DNA from: CAZKEG01 sp964601575
GTDB lineage: Bacteria; Desulfobacterota; Thermodesulfobacteria; Thermodesulfobacteriales; Thermodesulfatatoraceae
DNA: 33,836 nucleotides
Assembly: GCA_964601575.1 (NCBI GenBank)
Contig: CAZROA010000062.1
Coordinates: 1 to 33,836 of the forward strand
Reading direction: 5' to 3'
The notes under the pieces are model-generated. The model was given only the letters and a program-made list of their open reading frames with translations, had not been told where the DNA came from and made no database searches. The translations under genes were made by a program, and so were the position numbers. Positions 24,400-31,707 of this stretch are shown here, piece after piece (positions within the stretch are counted from its first letter, which is position 1; each line of letters begins with the position of its first letter).

Positions 24400-25090
24400 T
24401 GCGTAAGACTACTTCACCCCCTGTTCTTTCCTCCAAAAAACGCTGAAAGGCCCGCAGTTCCTCCGGGCCATAGGCCCCTAAAGGTATATCCGGGTTTAAG
24501 GGCGGAAGCTCATTCATGAAACGCTGCAAAGCCACCCGCGGAGCTAAGCTGAGCCAAGGAAGCATGGCCTCTAAATCCTTTTGGCTTACAAAATAGGGAA
24601 CAGCGGTGATGCGCAATTCATAAGAAATAGCTGCTTTTTGTAAGAGGGTTAAAGACTCCTCTACTTCCTGCCAGGTGCCCCGAAGTTCCGAATACCTCTC
24701 TGGCCTGGTCTTAAAGTCCATGGCTACGTAATCCAAAAGATCGGCCTCAAGTAACTCTGTCAAGATCTTAGGGCGGGAACCATTGGTGTCAAGCTTGATC
24801 TTAAGGGTGGTCTCGGCCCGGATCATTTCTAAAAGGTGACGCAAGGGCCGTGGATTAAGGGTAGGCTCCCCACCAGTAATGACCACCCCCTTGATGAATC
24901 CCTCACGCCTTTTTAATTCCAAAAGGATCTCCTCTTCCGGCAGATCAGGGAGTTTGGAAAGCCTTTCTGGTAAAACGAGATCCACATTGTAACAAAAGGG
25001 GCAACGAAAATTACAGCCCCCGAAGAAGACTACCGCCGAAAGCAGACTGGGATAATCGACCAGGCTGGTCCCGCGGAAGCCCTTGATCAC
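24392..25090 (-). CDS. nrdG: NrdG, anaerobic ribonucleotide reductase activating enzyme (radical SAM)
   Basis: A 232-residue radical SAM protein with the CxxxCxxC motif at Cys26/30/33 (GGCNFRCPFCYN), the GGE-type motif in VVITGGEPTL, and LKLDTNGS. It is of the compact COG1180 type rather than the shorter E. coli NrdG type. Role: uses S-adenosylmethionine and a [4Fe-4S] cluster to make the glycyl radical on its partner, here presumably the separate 57-residue peptide encoded one base upstream. Start is GTG, with weak GGGG upstream, consistent with translational coupling. Automatic annotation could call it a pyruvate-formate-lyase activase; the genes beside it favour NrdG. Confidence 0.9.
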   Translation of the reverse strand: MIKGFRGTSLVDYPSLLSAVVFFGGCNFRCPFCYNVDLVLPERLSKLPDLPEEEILLELKRREGFIKGVVITGGEPTLNPRPLRHLLEMIRAETTLKIKLDTNGSRPKILTELLEADLLDYVAMDFKTRPERYSELRGTWQEVEESLTLLQKAAISYELRITAVPYFVSQKDLEAMLPWLSLAPRVALQRFMNELPPLNPDIPLGAYGPEELRAFQRFLEERTGGEVVLRNV

Positions 25091-25091
25091 T

Positions 25092-25265
25092 TTAGCCCCG
25101 GTTAAAGCCCATCAATTTGTTTAGAGAAATGTGTTTTCTCTCCGAGAATTCCTGTTGTTTGCCCTTGTTCCAGTTCTGTACCGGTCGAAAATAGCCGACC
25201 ACCCGGGAATAGACCTCCACCGGAACGGCCTTTATCTTCACCTTGGTATTGCCCTTTTTTTCCAT
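25092..25265 (-). CDS. Separate glycyl-radical domain of class III ribonucleotide reductase (57 residues)
   Basis: A small gene too short for usual ORF cut-offs. Its product has the exact C-terminal glycyl-radical signature of NrdD: EVYSRVVGYFRP (radical glycine Gly24) followed by QNWNKGKQQEFSERK. In standard NrdD this is the last part of one long chain. Here the long chain ends at a TAA, and this ORF begins six codons later in the same frame, with its own GGAGGAG site three bases before an ATG. The next gene is nrdG, one base after the stop. The radical-bearing piece would therefore be a separate subunit that docks into NrdD, in a way comparable to the stand-alone glycyl-radical cofactor GrcA of pyruvate formate-lyase. 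The 14 residues before the motif are basic. I am confident of the domain identity; independence from NrdD is inferred from the stop and the ribosome binding site. Confidence 0.88.
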   Translation of the reverse strand: MEKKGNTKVKIKAVPVEVYSRVVGYFRPVQNWNKGKQQEFSERKHISLNKLMGFNRG

Positions 25266-25283
25266 AGTCTCCTCCAGAAGGTC

Positions 25284-27356
25284 TTATTGAACTGGCCGAT
25301 AGGCCTTCTCTGACAGGAGGCTTAACTCCGTTTCCGAAAGTTCAATCTCCTGGCCGTAGCGTTCGAGTTCCTCGTCTGAATGCGGATAAGGACAAACTAC
25401 GTGTTTGCCCGGGATATAGCCGTGGATCGGGCAAATAGAGAAGGTAGGGGTGATGGAAAAATAAGGTAGTTTGAAGTTATAAACGATGGCCCGCACCAGT
25501 TCTTTGACGATCTTGGTGTCAGGGATCTCCTCGCCGATAAAGAGATGGACCACCGTACCCCCGGTAAAAAGGGTTTGGAGATCGTCCTGATGGGTAAGGA
25601 TCTCAAAGATGTCGTCGGTATAGTTCACCGGTAGATGGACGGAATTGGTGTAATAAGGGGTATCATCGGTGCCGGCGGTCTTGATCCCGGAAAACTTGGA
25701 CTTATCTATCTTGGCCAGACGAAAACTCGCCCCTTCCGCCGGAGTGGCCTCAAGATTATAGAGATTCCCGGTCTCTTCTTGGAACTCGGCGATCTTTTCC
25801 CGCATGAAAAGGAGTACCTTCTTGGTCCATTCCTTACCAGCGCTGGTGTAAATAGGTTCCCCAACAAAGTTCAAACAGGCCTCGTTCATCCCGATGATCC
25901 CGATGGTGGCAAAGTGGTTGGTCCAGTAACGCCCGGTTCGTTCCTTGACCGCTGAAAGATAGACCCGCGAATACGGGTAGAGCCCTTTTTCGGTAAAATC
26001 CTCGATGACCTTGCGCTTGATCTCAAGGGAGACCTTGGCCAGTTCCATGAGGCTGGTAAGGCGGTCGAAGAATTCTTCTTCGCAGGTGGAAAGATAAGCT
26101 ACCCTTGGCATATTCAGGGTCACCACCCCGATGGAGCCGGTGAGCGGCGCAGCCCCAAAGAGCCCCCCTTGGCGTTTCTTAAGCTCCCGGTTGTCAAGTC
26201 GCAGGCGGCAACACATAGAGCGGGCATCATCCGGGGACATATCGGAATTGACGAAGTTGGCAAAGTAAGGGATGCCGTATTTCCTAGTCATCTCCCAGAG
26301 GGGCTCGAGTTCTTCGTTTTCCCAATCAAAGTCCACCGTGATGTTGTAAGTGGGGATCGGAAAGGTAAAGATGCGGCCCTTGGCATCACCAGCCATCATC
26401 AGCTCACAGAAGGCCCGATTGATCAGGTCCATTTCCCTCTGAAACTCAGCATAAGTGCTCTCTTTAAGCTCCCCGCCGACCACCACGGCCATATCCTTGA
26501 AGGAATCCGGCACCCGGAGATCCATGGTCAAATTGGTAAAAGGAGTCTGAAAACCAACCCGGGTGGGCACGTTGATATTGAAAAGGAACTCCTGTAGGGC
26601 CTGTTTGACTTCTGGGTAGGAGAGTTTGTCATAGCGGACAAAGGGGGCCAAAAGGGTATCGAAATTAGAAAAGGCCTGGGCCCCGGCAGCCTCCCCTTGA
26701 AGGGTATAGAAGAAGTTTACCATCTGCCCCAAGGCGGTCCGAAAGTGTTTGGCCGGCGTTGATTCTACCTTGCCCGGTACTCCACCAAACCCACGGAGGA
26801 GAAGGTCATAAAGATCCCAGCCCACACAATAAGGCCCAAGGATACCCAAGTCATGGATGTGAAAATCGCCCTCACGATGGGCCTCGCCCACCGCCGCGGG
26901 ATAAAGCTTGGTCAGCCAATATCGGGCCACTACCGAGGAAGAGATGTGAAAATTAAGCCCCTGAAGGGAATAGTTCATATTAGAGTTTTCTTGAACCCGC
27001 CAATCCTCACGGGTGAGGTATTCCTCGATCAGGTTGACGCCGTCAACAATGGCCTTGCCGATCTCACGGGCCTGTTTGCGCTTTTCTCGATAGAGGATAT
27101 AGGCCTTAGCGACCTCGCTGAGGCCATGGGCAATGAGGGTATCTTCGATCAGGTCCTGGATCTGTTCTACGTGGGGGACGTTTCCAAATTTAAAAAAGGT
27201 CCGATATAGCTTGACGGCAACCTCATCGGCCACCCTCTCGGCGATCTGACGGTCATCCTGCCCCACGGCCTTGACCGCCTTAAAGACGGCATTGATGATC
27301 CGCCGTCGATCAAAGGGCACAAAACTCCCGTCTCGTTTACGCACTAATGGTTCCAT
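25284..27356 (-). CDS. nrdD: NrdD, class III anaerobic ribonucleoside-triphosphate reductase, catalytic chain lacking the glycyl-radical tail
   Basis: A 690-residue protein that reduces ribonucleoside triphosphates to deoxyribonucleotides without oxygen. It has an N-terminal ATP-cone (about 3-95, allosteric), a ten-stranded barrel with MCCRLRLDNRE (Cys382/383; one is probably the thiyl-radical cysteine) and GSIGVVTLNMPRVAYL, and a C-terminal cysteine region (CPIHGYIPGKHVVCPYPH, Cys642 and Cys655) close to the usual zinc site. It then stops at TAA (25284-25286) before the RVxGY glycyl-radical motif, which is carried by the next small gene in the same frame. The ATG has an AGGAGGA site. Upstream are a TTGACA promoter and two NrdR boxes, so NrdR repression when dNTPs are plentiful is likely. 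First gene of nrdD - radical peptide - nrdG - M48 peptidase. Confidence 0.93.
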   Translation of the reverse strand: MEPLVRKRDGSFVPFDRRRIINAVFKAVKAVGQDDRQIAERVADEVAVKLYRTFFKFGNVPHVEQIQDLIEDTLIAHGLSEVAKAYILYREKRKQAREIGKAIVDGVNLIEEYLTREDWRVQENSNMNYSLQGLNFHISSSVVARYWLTKLYPAAVGEAHREGDFHIHDLGILGPYCVGWDLYDLLLRGFGGVPGKVESTPAKHFRTALGQMVNFFYTLQGEAAGAQAFSNFDTLLAPFVRYDKLSYPEVKQALQEFLFNINVPTRVGFQTPFTNLTMDLRVPDSFKDMAVVVGGELKESTYAEFQREMDLINRAFCELMMAGDAKGRIFTFPIPTYNITVDFDWENEELEPLWEMTRKYGIPYFANFVNSDMSPDDARSMCCRLRLDNRELKKRQGGLFGAAPLTGSIGVVTLNMPRVAYLSTCEEEFFDRLTSLMELAKVSLEIKRKVIEDFTEKGLYPYSRVYLSAVKERTGRYWTNHFATIGIIGMNEACLNFVGEPIYTSAGKEWTKKVLLFMREKIAEFQEETGNLYNLEATPAEGASFRLAKIDKSKFSGIKTAGTDDTPYYTNSVHLPVNYTDDIFEILTHQDDLQTLFTGGTVVHLFIGEEIPDTKIVKELVRAIVYNFKLPYFSITPTFSICPIHGYIPGKHVVCPYPHSDEELERYGQEIELSETELSLLSEKAYRPVQ

Positions 27357-27392
27357 CTCTTCCTCCTGGGAGGCTTTTTTGCAGGTGAAATT

Positions 27393-27421
27393 AGCTTAAA
27401 ACACTCTATAATGGATGTCAA
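27393..27421 (-). promoter_or_regulatory. Probable nrdD promoter
   Basis: On the minus strand -35 TTGACA (27421-27416), a 17-nt spacer and a weak -10 TAAGCT (27398-27393). The proximal NrdR box falls inside the spacer, so repressor binding would block RNA polymerase. The transcription start would be near 27386, about 30 nt before the ATG. Confidence 0.5.
27401..27416. promoter_or_regulatory. NrdR box, proximal (imperfect)
   Basis: The core CTCTATAATG (27404-27413) matches the NrdR-box core CwATATATwG at 8 of 10 positions, and flanking ACA/GAT partly fit. It lies exactly 32 bp, about three helical turns, from the distal box and in the spacer of the nrdD promoter, the arrangement expected for paired NrdR sites. 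Confidence 0.6.
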
Positions 27422-27432
27422 CAACGAATTAC

Positions 27433-27448
27433 ATACAATATATTGTGG
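27433..27448. promoter_or_regulatory. NrdR box, distal (perfect core)
   Basis: The palindrome ACAATATATTGT (27435-27446) contains the perfect NrdR-box core CAATATATTG. It lies just upstream of the nrdD -35. NrdR is the zinc/ATP-cone repressor of ribonucleotide reductase genes and usually binds two such boxes about 31-32 bp apart, as found here. Confidence 0.78.
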
Positions 27449-27455
27449 AGTTAGG

Positions 27456-28304
27456 TCACGCCAGGTTATAGCGATAGAGGGTGGGCCGCGGGTCGATCAG
27501 GTGGTATTTGAACCAGTTTTTCTCCGCCACGCCCAAGGCCAAGGCCAAAAGTTCGGAGAAATGAAGTACCGGTAGAGGATCATCCAGGTCACACCGAATT
27601 TCAAGGTTTAATTGGCACATGCTACAAGGAGTCACCAGACATTCGGCTCCGAAATTTTTGGCCTCGGAGATGATTCGATTGACTAGACTGGTGACCACAT
27701 CCGGGCGCACGACCGAAAGATAGGTCCCACAACACTGGGTAGTATAGCCCCAATTAATCGGCTCTCCGCCCAAGGCCTTCCCGATGGATTCCATCACATC
27801 GTAATAATTTTTGAGGTGATTAAGGTTCGGTGGCAGACAGAGCATACAACCGTAATAAGAGGCAAAGCGAAGCCCCTGAAGGGGTTTGGGGAGCTCGTCC
27901 TTCATGGTCTGCCAGTCTATTCTCGTCAGCAATTCTAAAAAGGGCATGATCTCAACCTTCGCCGGAGAGCGCCCGAAAAACCTCCGGTATTCCCTCTGGG
28001 CCTCTTCCTTGGTAAGCAATTGATGCTGGGCCAAACGTAGGCGCAAGAGACAACTGGGACAGACCACAAGCAAGGGATAGCCTTCAGGGACCAGAGAAAG
28101 GACCCGCCAGGCCAGGCGATAAGCCAAGCGGGAATCGATACTATGGGCCGAAGAGGCCCCGCAACAGTTCCAATCTTCCAGTTCGATCAGCTCTATCCCT
28201 GCCCATCGGCAGACATTGACCACCGAAACATGACACTCCTTGGCGCTGGTGACCAAAGAACAACCCGGATAATAATAAAGGCGTTTGGGAAGGTTATTCC
28301 TCAT
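27456..28304 (-). CDS. hdrB: HdrB-like heterodisulfide reductase subunit (two CCG domains)
   Basis: A 282-residue protein with two complete CCG motifs, Cys15/Cys47-48/Cys82/Cys85 and Cys153/Cys191-192/Cys227/Cys230, spaced as in the family pattern CX31-38CCX33-34CXXC. In HdrB this pair binds two noncubane [4Fe-4S] clusters that split disulfides. A TTG at 28313 is also open, but ATG 28304 fits the family start (KRLYYYPGCSL). The gene overlaps the end of hdrC by 11 nt. No HdrA (FAD subunit) or MvhD is nearby, so the electron partner is unclear. The substrate is unknown; in a sulfur bacterium a DsrC-like or small thiol disulfide is a reasonable inference. Confidence 0.9.
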   Translation of the reverse strand: MRNNLPKRLYYYPGCSLVTSAKECHVSVVNVCRWAGIELIELEDWNCCGASSAHSIDSRLAYRLAWRVLSLVPEGYPLLVVCPSCLLRLRLAQHQLLTKEEAQREYRRFFGRSPAKVEIMPFLELLTRIDWQTMKDELPKPLQGLRFASYYGCMLCLPPNLNHLKNYYDVMESIGKALGGEPINWGYTTQCCGTYLSVVRPDVVTSLVNRIISEAKNFGAECLVTPCSMCQLNLEIRCDLDDPLPVLHFSELLALALGVAEKNWFKYHLIDPRPTLYRYNLA

Positions 28305-28863
28305 GGTCTTCAAACAGGGCCCTTACCTCTTCTATACGTTTTACCCTGGAAGGGGTGAGATCTAATTTGTGTTTGGCCAGCATTTTGATCCCTAACAACC
28401 AGTCGCTAAGCCATTCTCGTTTCTTGAATTTATAACCGACCATGATCTCTAATTTATGGGCGCGCCCGTGGCGTTTGATAGAAGAGACCACTTGGCGATG
28501 AAACTCAAGCACATCCGGCTCAGCCACAGGTAAACCCTTCTCAAGGACTATCTCTCGCAAGGTATCCATCAGAGTCGGAATATCAATTCCCATCGGACAG
28601 CGATAGGCACAGGTATAACAGCCCACGCACACCCATATCGTCGAACTGGTCAAGACCTCTTCAAAAAGACCAAATTGGAGGAGGCGAATAATGACATTGG
28701 GAGCTCGATCCATGGTGGGCAAAAACGGACACCCGTTGGTGCACATTTCACAGTGATAGCACCGGTAAAAATTGACTCCGGAGCGCTCGATCACCAGCCG
28801 TCCTAAGTCCCGAGTCAAAAACTCTTCCTTAATCAAGGCCAAAGCCGTGTTCCTCTGAACCAT
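28294..28863 (-). CDS. hdrC: HdrC-like iron-sulfur subunit
   Basis: A 189-residue protein with two CxxCxxCxxxC motifs, Cys35/38/41/45 (CYHCEMCTNGC) and Cys79/82/85/89 (CVGCYTCAYRC), for two [4Fe-4S] clusters, followed by a helical tail. This is the HdrC arrangement that passes electrons to HdrB. The frame is open to 28998 inside the beta-propeller gene, but ATG 28863 has TGAGG just upstream and sits 5 nt after that gene's stop. The hdrB start overlaps its end. A cytoplasmic complex with HdrB is expected. Confidence 0.9.
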   Translation of the reverse strand: MVQRNTALALIKEEFLTRDLGRLVIERSGVNFYRCYHCEMCTNGCPFLPTMDRAPNVIIRLLQFGLFEEVLTSSTIWVCVGCYTCAYRCPMGIDIPTLMDTLREIVLEKGLPVAEPDVLEFHRQVVSSIKRHGRAHKLEIMVGYKFKKREWLSDWLLGIKMLAKHKLDLTPSRVKRIEEVRALFEDHEE

Positions 28864-28868
28864 TTGCC

Positions 28869-30311
28869 TCACCGTTCTAAGAGTTTGAGGACTAATATTT
28901 GATATCGGCCAACAAGCCTTTCTTCTTCGGTCAAATAAGGGGTCTCGACCAAGGCCACCAAATGGCCTTGGGGACTTACCGCTAGGTGAAAGAAACAAGG
29001 CCCTTCTGTCGGAAAATACCCCACGAGCTTTTCTAGACCCCCTCCAGGACGACGGGTATCAAAGACGAAGATACCGAACTGTCTGGTCTTTCTGAGAGAT
29101 CGACGAGAGCCTCCCACCGCCACCGCCACGATCCTCCCTTCCTGATCGGCCGCAATGCCTTGAAGCCGAAAATCGGAAGTAAAACGCCATTTTATTCGCC
29201 CGCCAGGCCCCAGGGCAAAGAGGGTATTGGCCTGGGGATGAGGGCCCGCCGGACGATCAATAGCCATGGGCAAACCGTAAGGGAGGCTAGAGGTCCCGGT
29301 CAGGAAATAAAAAGTATCCTTAAGCGCATAGCCGTAATTGATCATGGCCGCTACCGGAAAACCGCCAATCTCCATCGGGACCCCGAGGGCGACGATCTTC
29401 ACCTTCTTTCTTGCTAAATCCACTATAAAGGCCCGCCCATCGGCGGTGCCGATCAAGGCATAACGCCCCTCAGGGCTTACCCTTACCGATTCCCAGACCG
29501 AGACCCGATCGTAATAGGGTTTTAGCGGAGGAATTTGATAGCGCCAGCACTCCCGTCCGTTTTCTCCATCCAGAACATAGAGGGTATTGGCACTCAAGGG
29601 ATAATCCTTGGGTAGATCCTCTGAGGGACTCAGGGCCACGGTGGCCACCACTCGGCCTGATCTGTCGGCATCGGCAAAGATCAGGGTGAGTTTGGCCGGC
29701 CCCTCCTCAGGCCAGGCCCAAACCTGTTTCCCCTCACGGGTGAGGCGATAGAGTCGAGACAATCTCCGCCATACCTCATGCCTTCGATCATACCAAGAAT
29801 GAAGACCAAGGACGAGCAAATCACCATTGGCCAAAACCTTTAGACGATAACACCCCGGTTGGCGGTAGATACCATAGACGTCGCCCTTTTCCGGTGGTTC
29901 TCCGGGCAAGAGATCATCGGCCAGGCGAAAACGCCATTTGATCCTCCCAGTCTCCCTATCCGCAGCATAAATAAAACCATCGGGGCTCTGTTCTCCGTAG
30001 TAAATAGTCCGACCATTCGGAGAGAAGGCGATCCTTTTGACCATCCCCTCGGGGATATGCCTTTCCCAGAGGATCTCCCCGGTCCGTGCCTTAAGAAGGA
30101 GAAGACGCCCGAGAAAGGTTCCCACCGCCAAAAACTTTTCATCTGGAGAAAAGGCCAGGAAGGCATCGGGTTGATGCCCAGCCCGCACATAGAAGGAAAC
30201 GTCTTCCAGAGAGACACGGTAAAGGAGCCTTAAGCCGGGGACTTTAACCTCTTCGGCCAGGACCAAGGAGACAGAAGTCAGTACCAGGAATATGACCAAT
30301 AAGTTGCGCAT
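28869..30311 (-). CDS. Secreted WD40/PQQ-like beta-propeller protein
   Basis: A 480-residue protein with a Sec signal peptide (residues 1-19, ending VLAEE) and repeated propeller blades: LLLLKARTGEILWERHI, GFIYAADRETGRIKWRFRL, LYRLTREGKQVWAW, LYVLDGENGRECWRYQI, AFIVDLARKKVKIV and FALGPGGRIKWRFTS. The GxxxW patterns resemble PQQ-like and WD40 repeats; I see no PQQ-enzyme active-site cysteines or haem motif. It is predicted to lie in the periplasm or outside, yet it is the first gene of a tight cluster with cytoplasmic HdrC and HdrB (5-nt gap). Function unknown; it may be a protein-binding scaffold, or merely share regulation with the Hdr genes. A GGAGG site precedes the ATG. Confidence 0.85.
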   Translation of the reverse strand: MRNLLVIFLVLTSVSLVLAEEVKVPGLRLLYRVSLEDVSFYVRAGHQPDAFLAFSPDEKFLAVGTFLGRLLLLKARTGEILWERHIPEGMVKRIAFSPNGRTIYYGEQSPDGFIYAADRETGRIKWRFRLADDLLPGEPPEKGDVYGIYRQPGCYRLKVLANGDLLVLGLHSWYDRRHEVWRRLSRLYRLTREGKQVWAWPEEGPAKLTLIFADADRSGRVVATVALSPSEDLPKDYPLSANTLYVLDGENGRECWRYQIPPLKPYYDRVSVWESVRVSPEGRYALIGTADGRAFIVDLARKKVKIVALGVPMEIGGFPVAAMINYGYALKDTFYFLTGTSSLPYGLPMAIDRPAGPHPQANTLFALGPGGRIKWRFTSDFRLQGIAADQEGRIVAVAVGGSRRSLRKTRQFGIFVFDTRRPGGGLEKLVGYFPTEGPCFFHLAVSPQGHLVALVETPYLTEEERLVGRYQILVLKLLER

Positions 30312-30367
30312 GGTTCCTCCAGGTTAAAACCGAAACTTTAGCCCTTGGCAAGTTTTCCATCAAAAGG

Positions 30368-30396
30368 TTGACAAGGCCTCTTGTTTTTTGTTAATT
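30368..30396 (+). promoter_or_regulatory. Possible promoter of the 71-residue gene
   Basis: -35 TTGACA (30368-30373), 17-nt spacer, weak -10 TTAATT (30391-30396). It is followed by a leader of about 24 nt. The -10 overlaps a set of inverted half-sites that could bind a repressor. Confidence 0.4.
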
Positions 30397-30415
30397 GCAA
30401 AACAATTTCAATTAA
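30391..30415. promoter_or_regulatory. Operator-like inverted half-sites between divergent genes
   Basis: TTAATTG (30391-30397) is the reverse complement of CAATTAA (30409-30415). An additional CAATT lies between them (30403-30407), also forming AATTG-N5-CAATT. The group covers the -10 of the possible + strand promoter and lies upstream of the divergent beta-propeller/Hdr genes. No regulator is assigned. Confidence 0.4.
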
Positions 30416-30426
30416 AAGGGGCGGAA

Positions 30427-30642
30427 ATGGACTCGTATCATCAAGAGAGGCCTTTGTTTAAAGGACCACGGGGAAGGGCCTACGGTTGTGATTGCCCCTA
30501 TTATCGTTGTTACCGAGCGGTCCTTTGGGAAGTGGTCCGCGTCCTAGAGGAGACGCGAAAAAATTTCAAATCAAGGCAACTAGCCGCCCTTCGGCGCAAG
30601 ATCTTGGACGTCTTGGCCGAAGAGGAAAGGCTTGAGATTTAA
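30427..30642 (+). CDS. Small conserved-looking protein with a GCDCPYYRC motif
   Basis: A 71-residue protein of unknown function. Residues 18-25 contain a cysteine group (GCDCPYYRCY, pattern CxCxxxC) that could bind a metal or be redox active; the rest is a charged amphipathic helix (EVVRVLEETRKNFKSRQLAALRRKILDVLAEEER). The ATG at 30427 has AAGGGGCGG upstream; a TTG at 30388 also opens the frame but lies inside the promoter-like region. It is divergent from the beta-propeller/HdrCB genes and its stop overlaps the hypD stop by 4 nt in convergent orientation. I do not recognise the family. Compositional similarity to its neighbours and a good ribosome site support a real gene. Confidence 0.65.
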   Translation: MDSYHQERPLFKGPRGRAYGCDCPYYRCYRAVLWEVVRVLEETRKNFKSRQLAALRRKILDVLAEEERLEI

Positions 30643-31697
30643 TCCTCGGCGAAGGCGTACCAAGCTGCACAGGTCCCTTCGCTGGAAACCATGCAAGGCC
30701 CTTTGGGGTGCTCCGGGGTGCAAGCCTGGCCAAAGAGCTTGCAATCCGGTGGTTTGGCCCTGGCACAAAGGATGTCTCCACAGCGACAGCCCGCCGGTTC
30801 CGTCCCCTCTGGGACCTTTATCCCCAATCGTTTTTGGGCGTCAAAATGGTGAAACTCCGGCCTTAGCCGAAGACCGCTTCCCGGAATAAGCCCTAACCCT
30901 CGCCATCGAGCATCACAAGGCTCAAAGACCTTATGGATGAGCTGTTTGCCCATAGGGTTACCTTCCCAGGTCACCGCCCGTTTATACTGAATTTCTACTT
31001 CAGCCCGACCTTCGGCCACCTGGGAGACCAGCATATAAATACCTTCCATGATGTCTCGAGCCTCAAAACCGGTCACCACCGCCGGGAGGTGAAACTCTTC
31101 GGCCAAGAATTGAAAAGACTTGGCCCCGATGACCGTACTGACGTGCCCTGGGAGGATGAGGCCGTCGAGTTTTACCTCTCCGGAGGAAAGAAGGGCCCGT
31201 AGGGCCTGAGGCATGGTGCGATGGCTTACGGCAAAAAGGAGGTTTTTAAGTCCGCGTTTTTTGGCCTCAAGCACCGCCACCGCCACCGCTGGAGCCGTGG
31301 TCTCAAACCCTATGGCGGCAAAGACGATCTTTTGTTTCGGATTGCTCTCGGCCAGTTCCAACGTATCCAGGGGAGAATAAATGACCTTTATCTCAGCCCC
31401 CTGGGCGCGAAGATCCTTGAGCGAAGTCTTACTCCCCGGCACGCGGAGCATATCGCCAAAGGTGGCCAGGGTTACTTGCGGAAGCTTGGCCACCTCAAGC
31501 AGAAAATCAATCTCCCCCGGAGGGGTGACACAAACCGGGCACCCCGGACCGGAAAGGAGTTCCAGATCTTTGGGGAGGAGGCTTCGCAGGCCAAATCGGA
31601 AGATGTTGACCGTGTGGGTACCGCAAACCTCCATCAAACGGACGGGCCGGGGAAGTTTCTTGGAAATGGCCTGGGCTATGGCAAGGACAACTCGCAT
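30639..31697 (-). CDS. hypD: HypD, NiFe-hydrogenase maturation protein
   Basis: A 352-residue iron-sulfur scaffold that, with HypC, assembles the Fe(CN)2CO unit of NiFe-hydrogenases. Conserved motifs are present: EVCGTHTVNIFRFGLRSLLP (Cys25, His28), GPGCPVCVTP (Cys53, Cys56), GFETTAPA, and the C-terminal cysteine-rich cluster region (CRCGDILCARAKPPDCKLFG..C). The frame is open to a TTG at 31715, but ATG 31697 lies 10 nt after the DUF72 stop and has an AGGATAG site. HypC, HypE and hydrogenase genes are not in the window, so this is an isolated hypD, implying NiFe-hydrogenase genes elsewhere in the genome. Confidence 0.96.
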   Translation of the reverse strand: MRVVLAIAQAISKKLPRPVRLMEVCGTHTVNIFRFGLRSLLPKDLELLSGPGCPVCVTPPGEIDFLLEVAKLPQVTLATFGDMLRVPGSKTSLKDLRAQGAEIKVIYSPLDTLELAESNPKQKIVFAAIGFETTAPAVAVAVLEAKKRGLKNLLFAVSHRTMPQALRALLSSGEVKLDGLILPGHVSTVIGAKSFQFLAEEFHLPAVVTGFEARDIMEGIYMLVSQVAEGRAEVEIQYKRAVTWEGNPMGKQLIHKVFEPCDARWRGLGLIPGSGLRLRPEFHHFDAQKRLGIKVPEGTEPAGCRCGDILCARAKPPDCKLFGQACTPEHPKGPCMVSSEGTCAAWYAFAED

Positions 31698-31707
31698 GGG
31701 CTCTATC

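Noticed and set aside
25131..25313. Open frame on the + strand across the nrdD-nrdG gap
   Set aside because: It is the shadow of the minus-strand glycyl-radical gene and the nrdD 3' end; the minus-strand product has a clear family signature and ribosome site.
27363..27380. CCTCC-TG-GGAGG with a T-run on the + strand, resembling a terminator
   Set aside because: The two-base loop cannot form, no + strand gene ends nearby, and the GGAGG on the other strand is the nrdD ribosome binding site.
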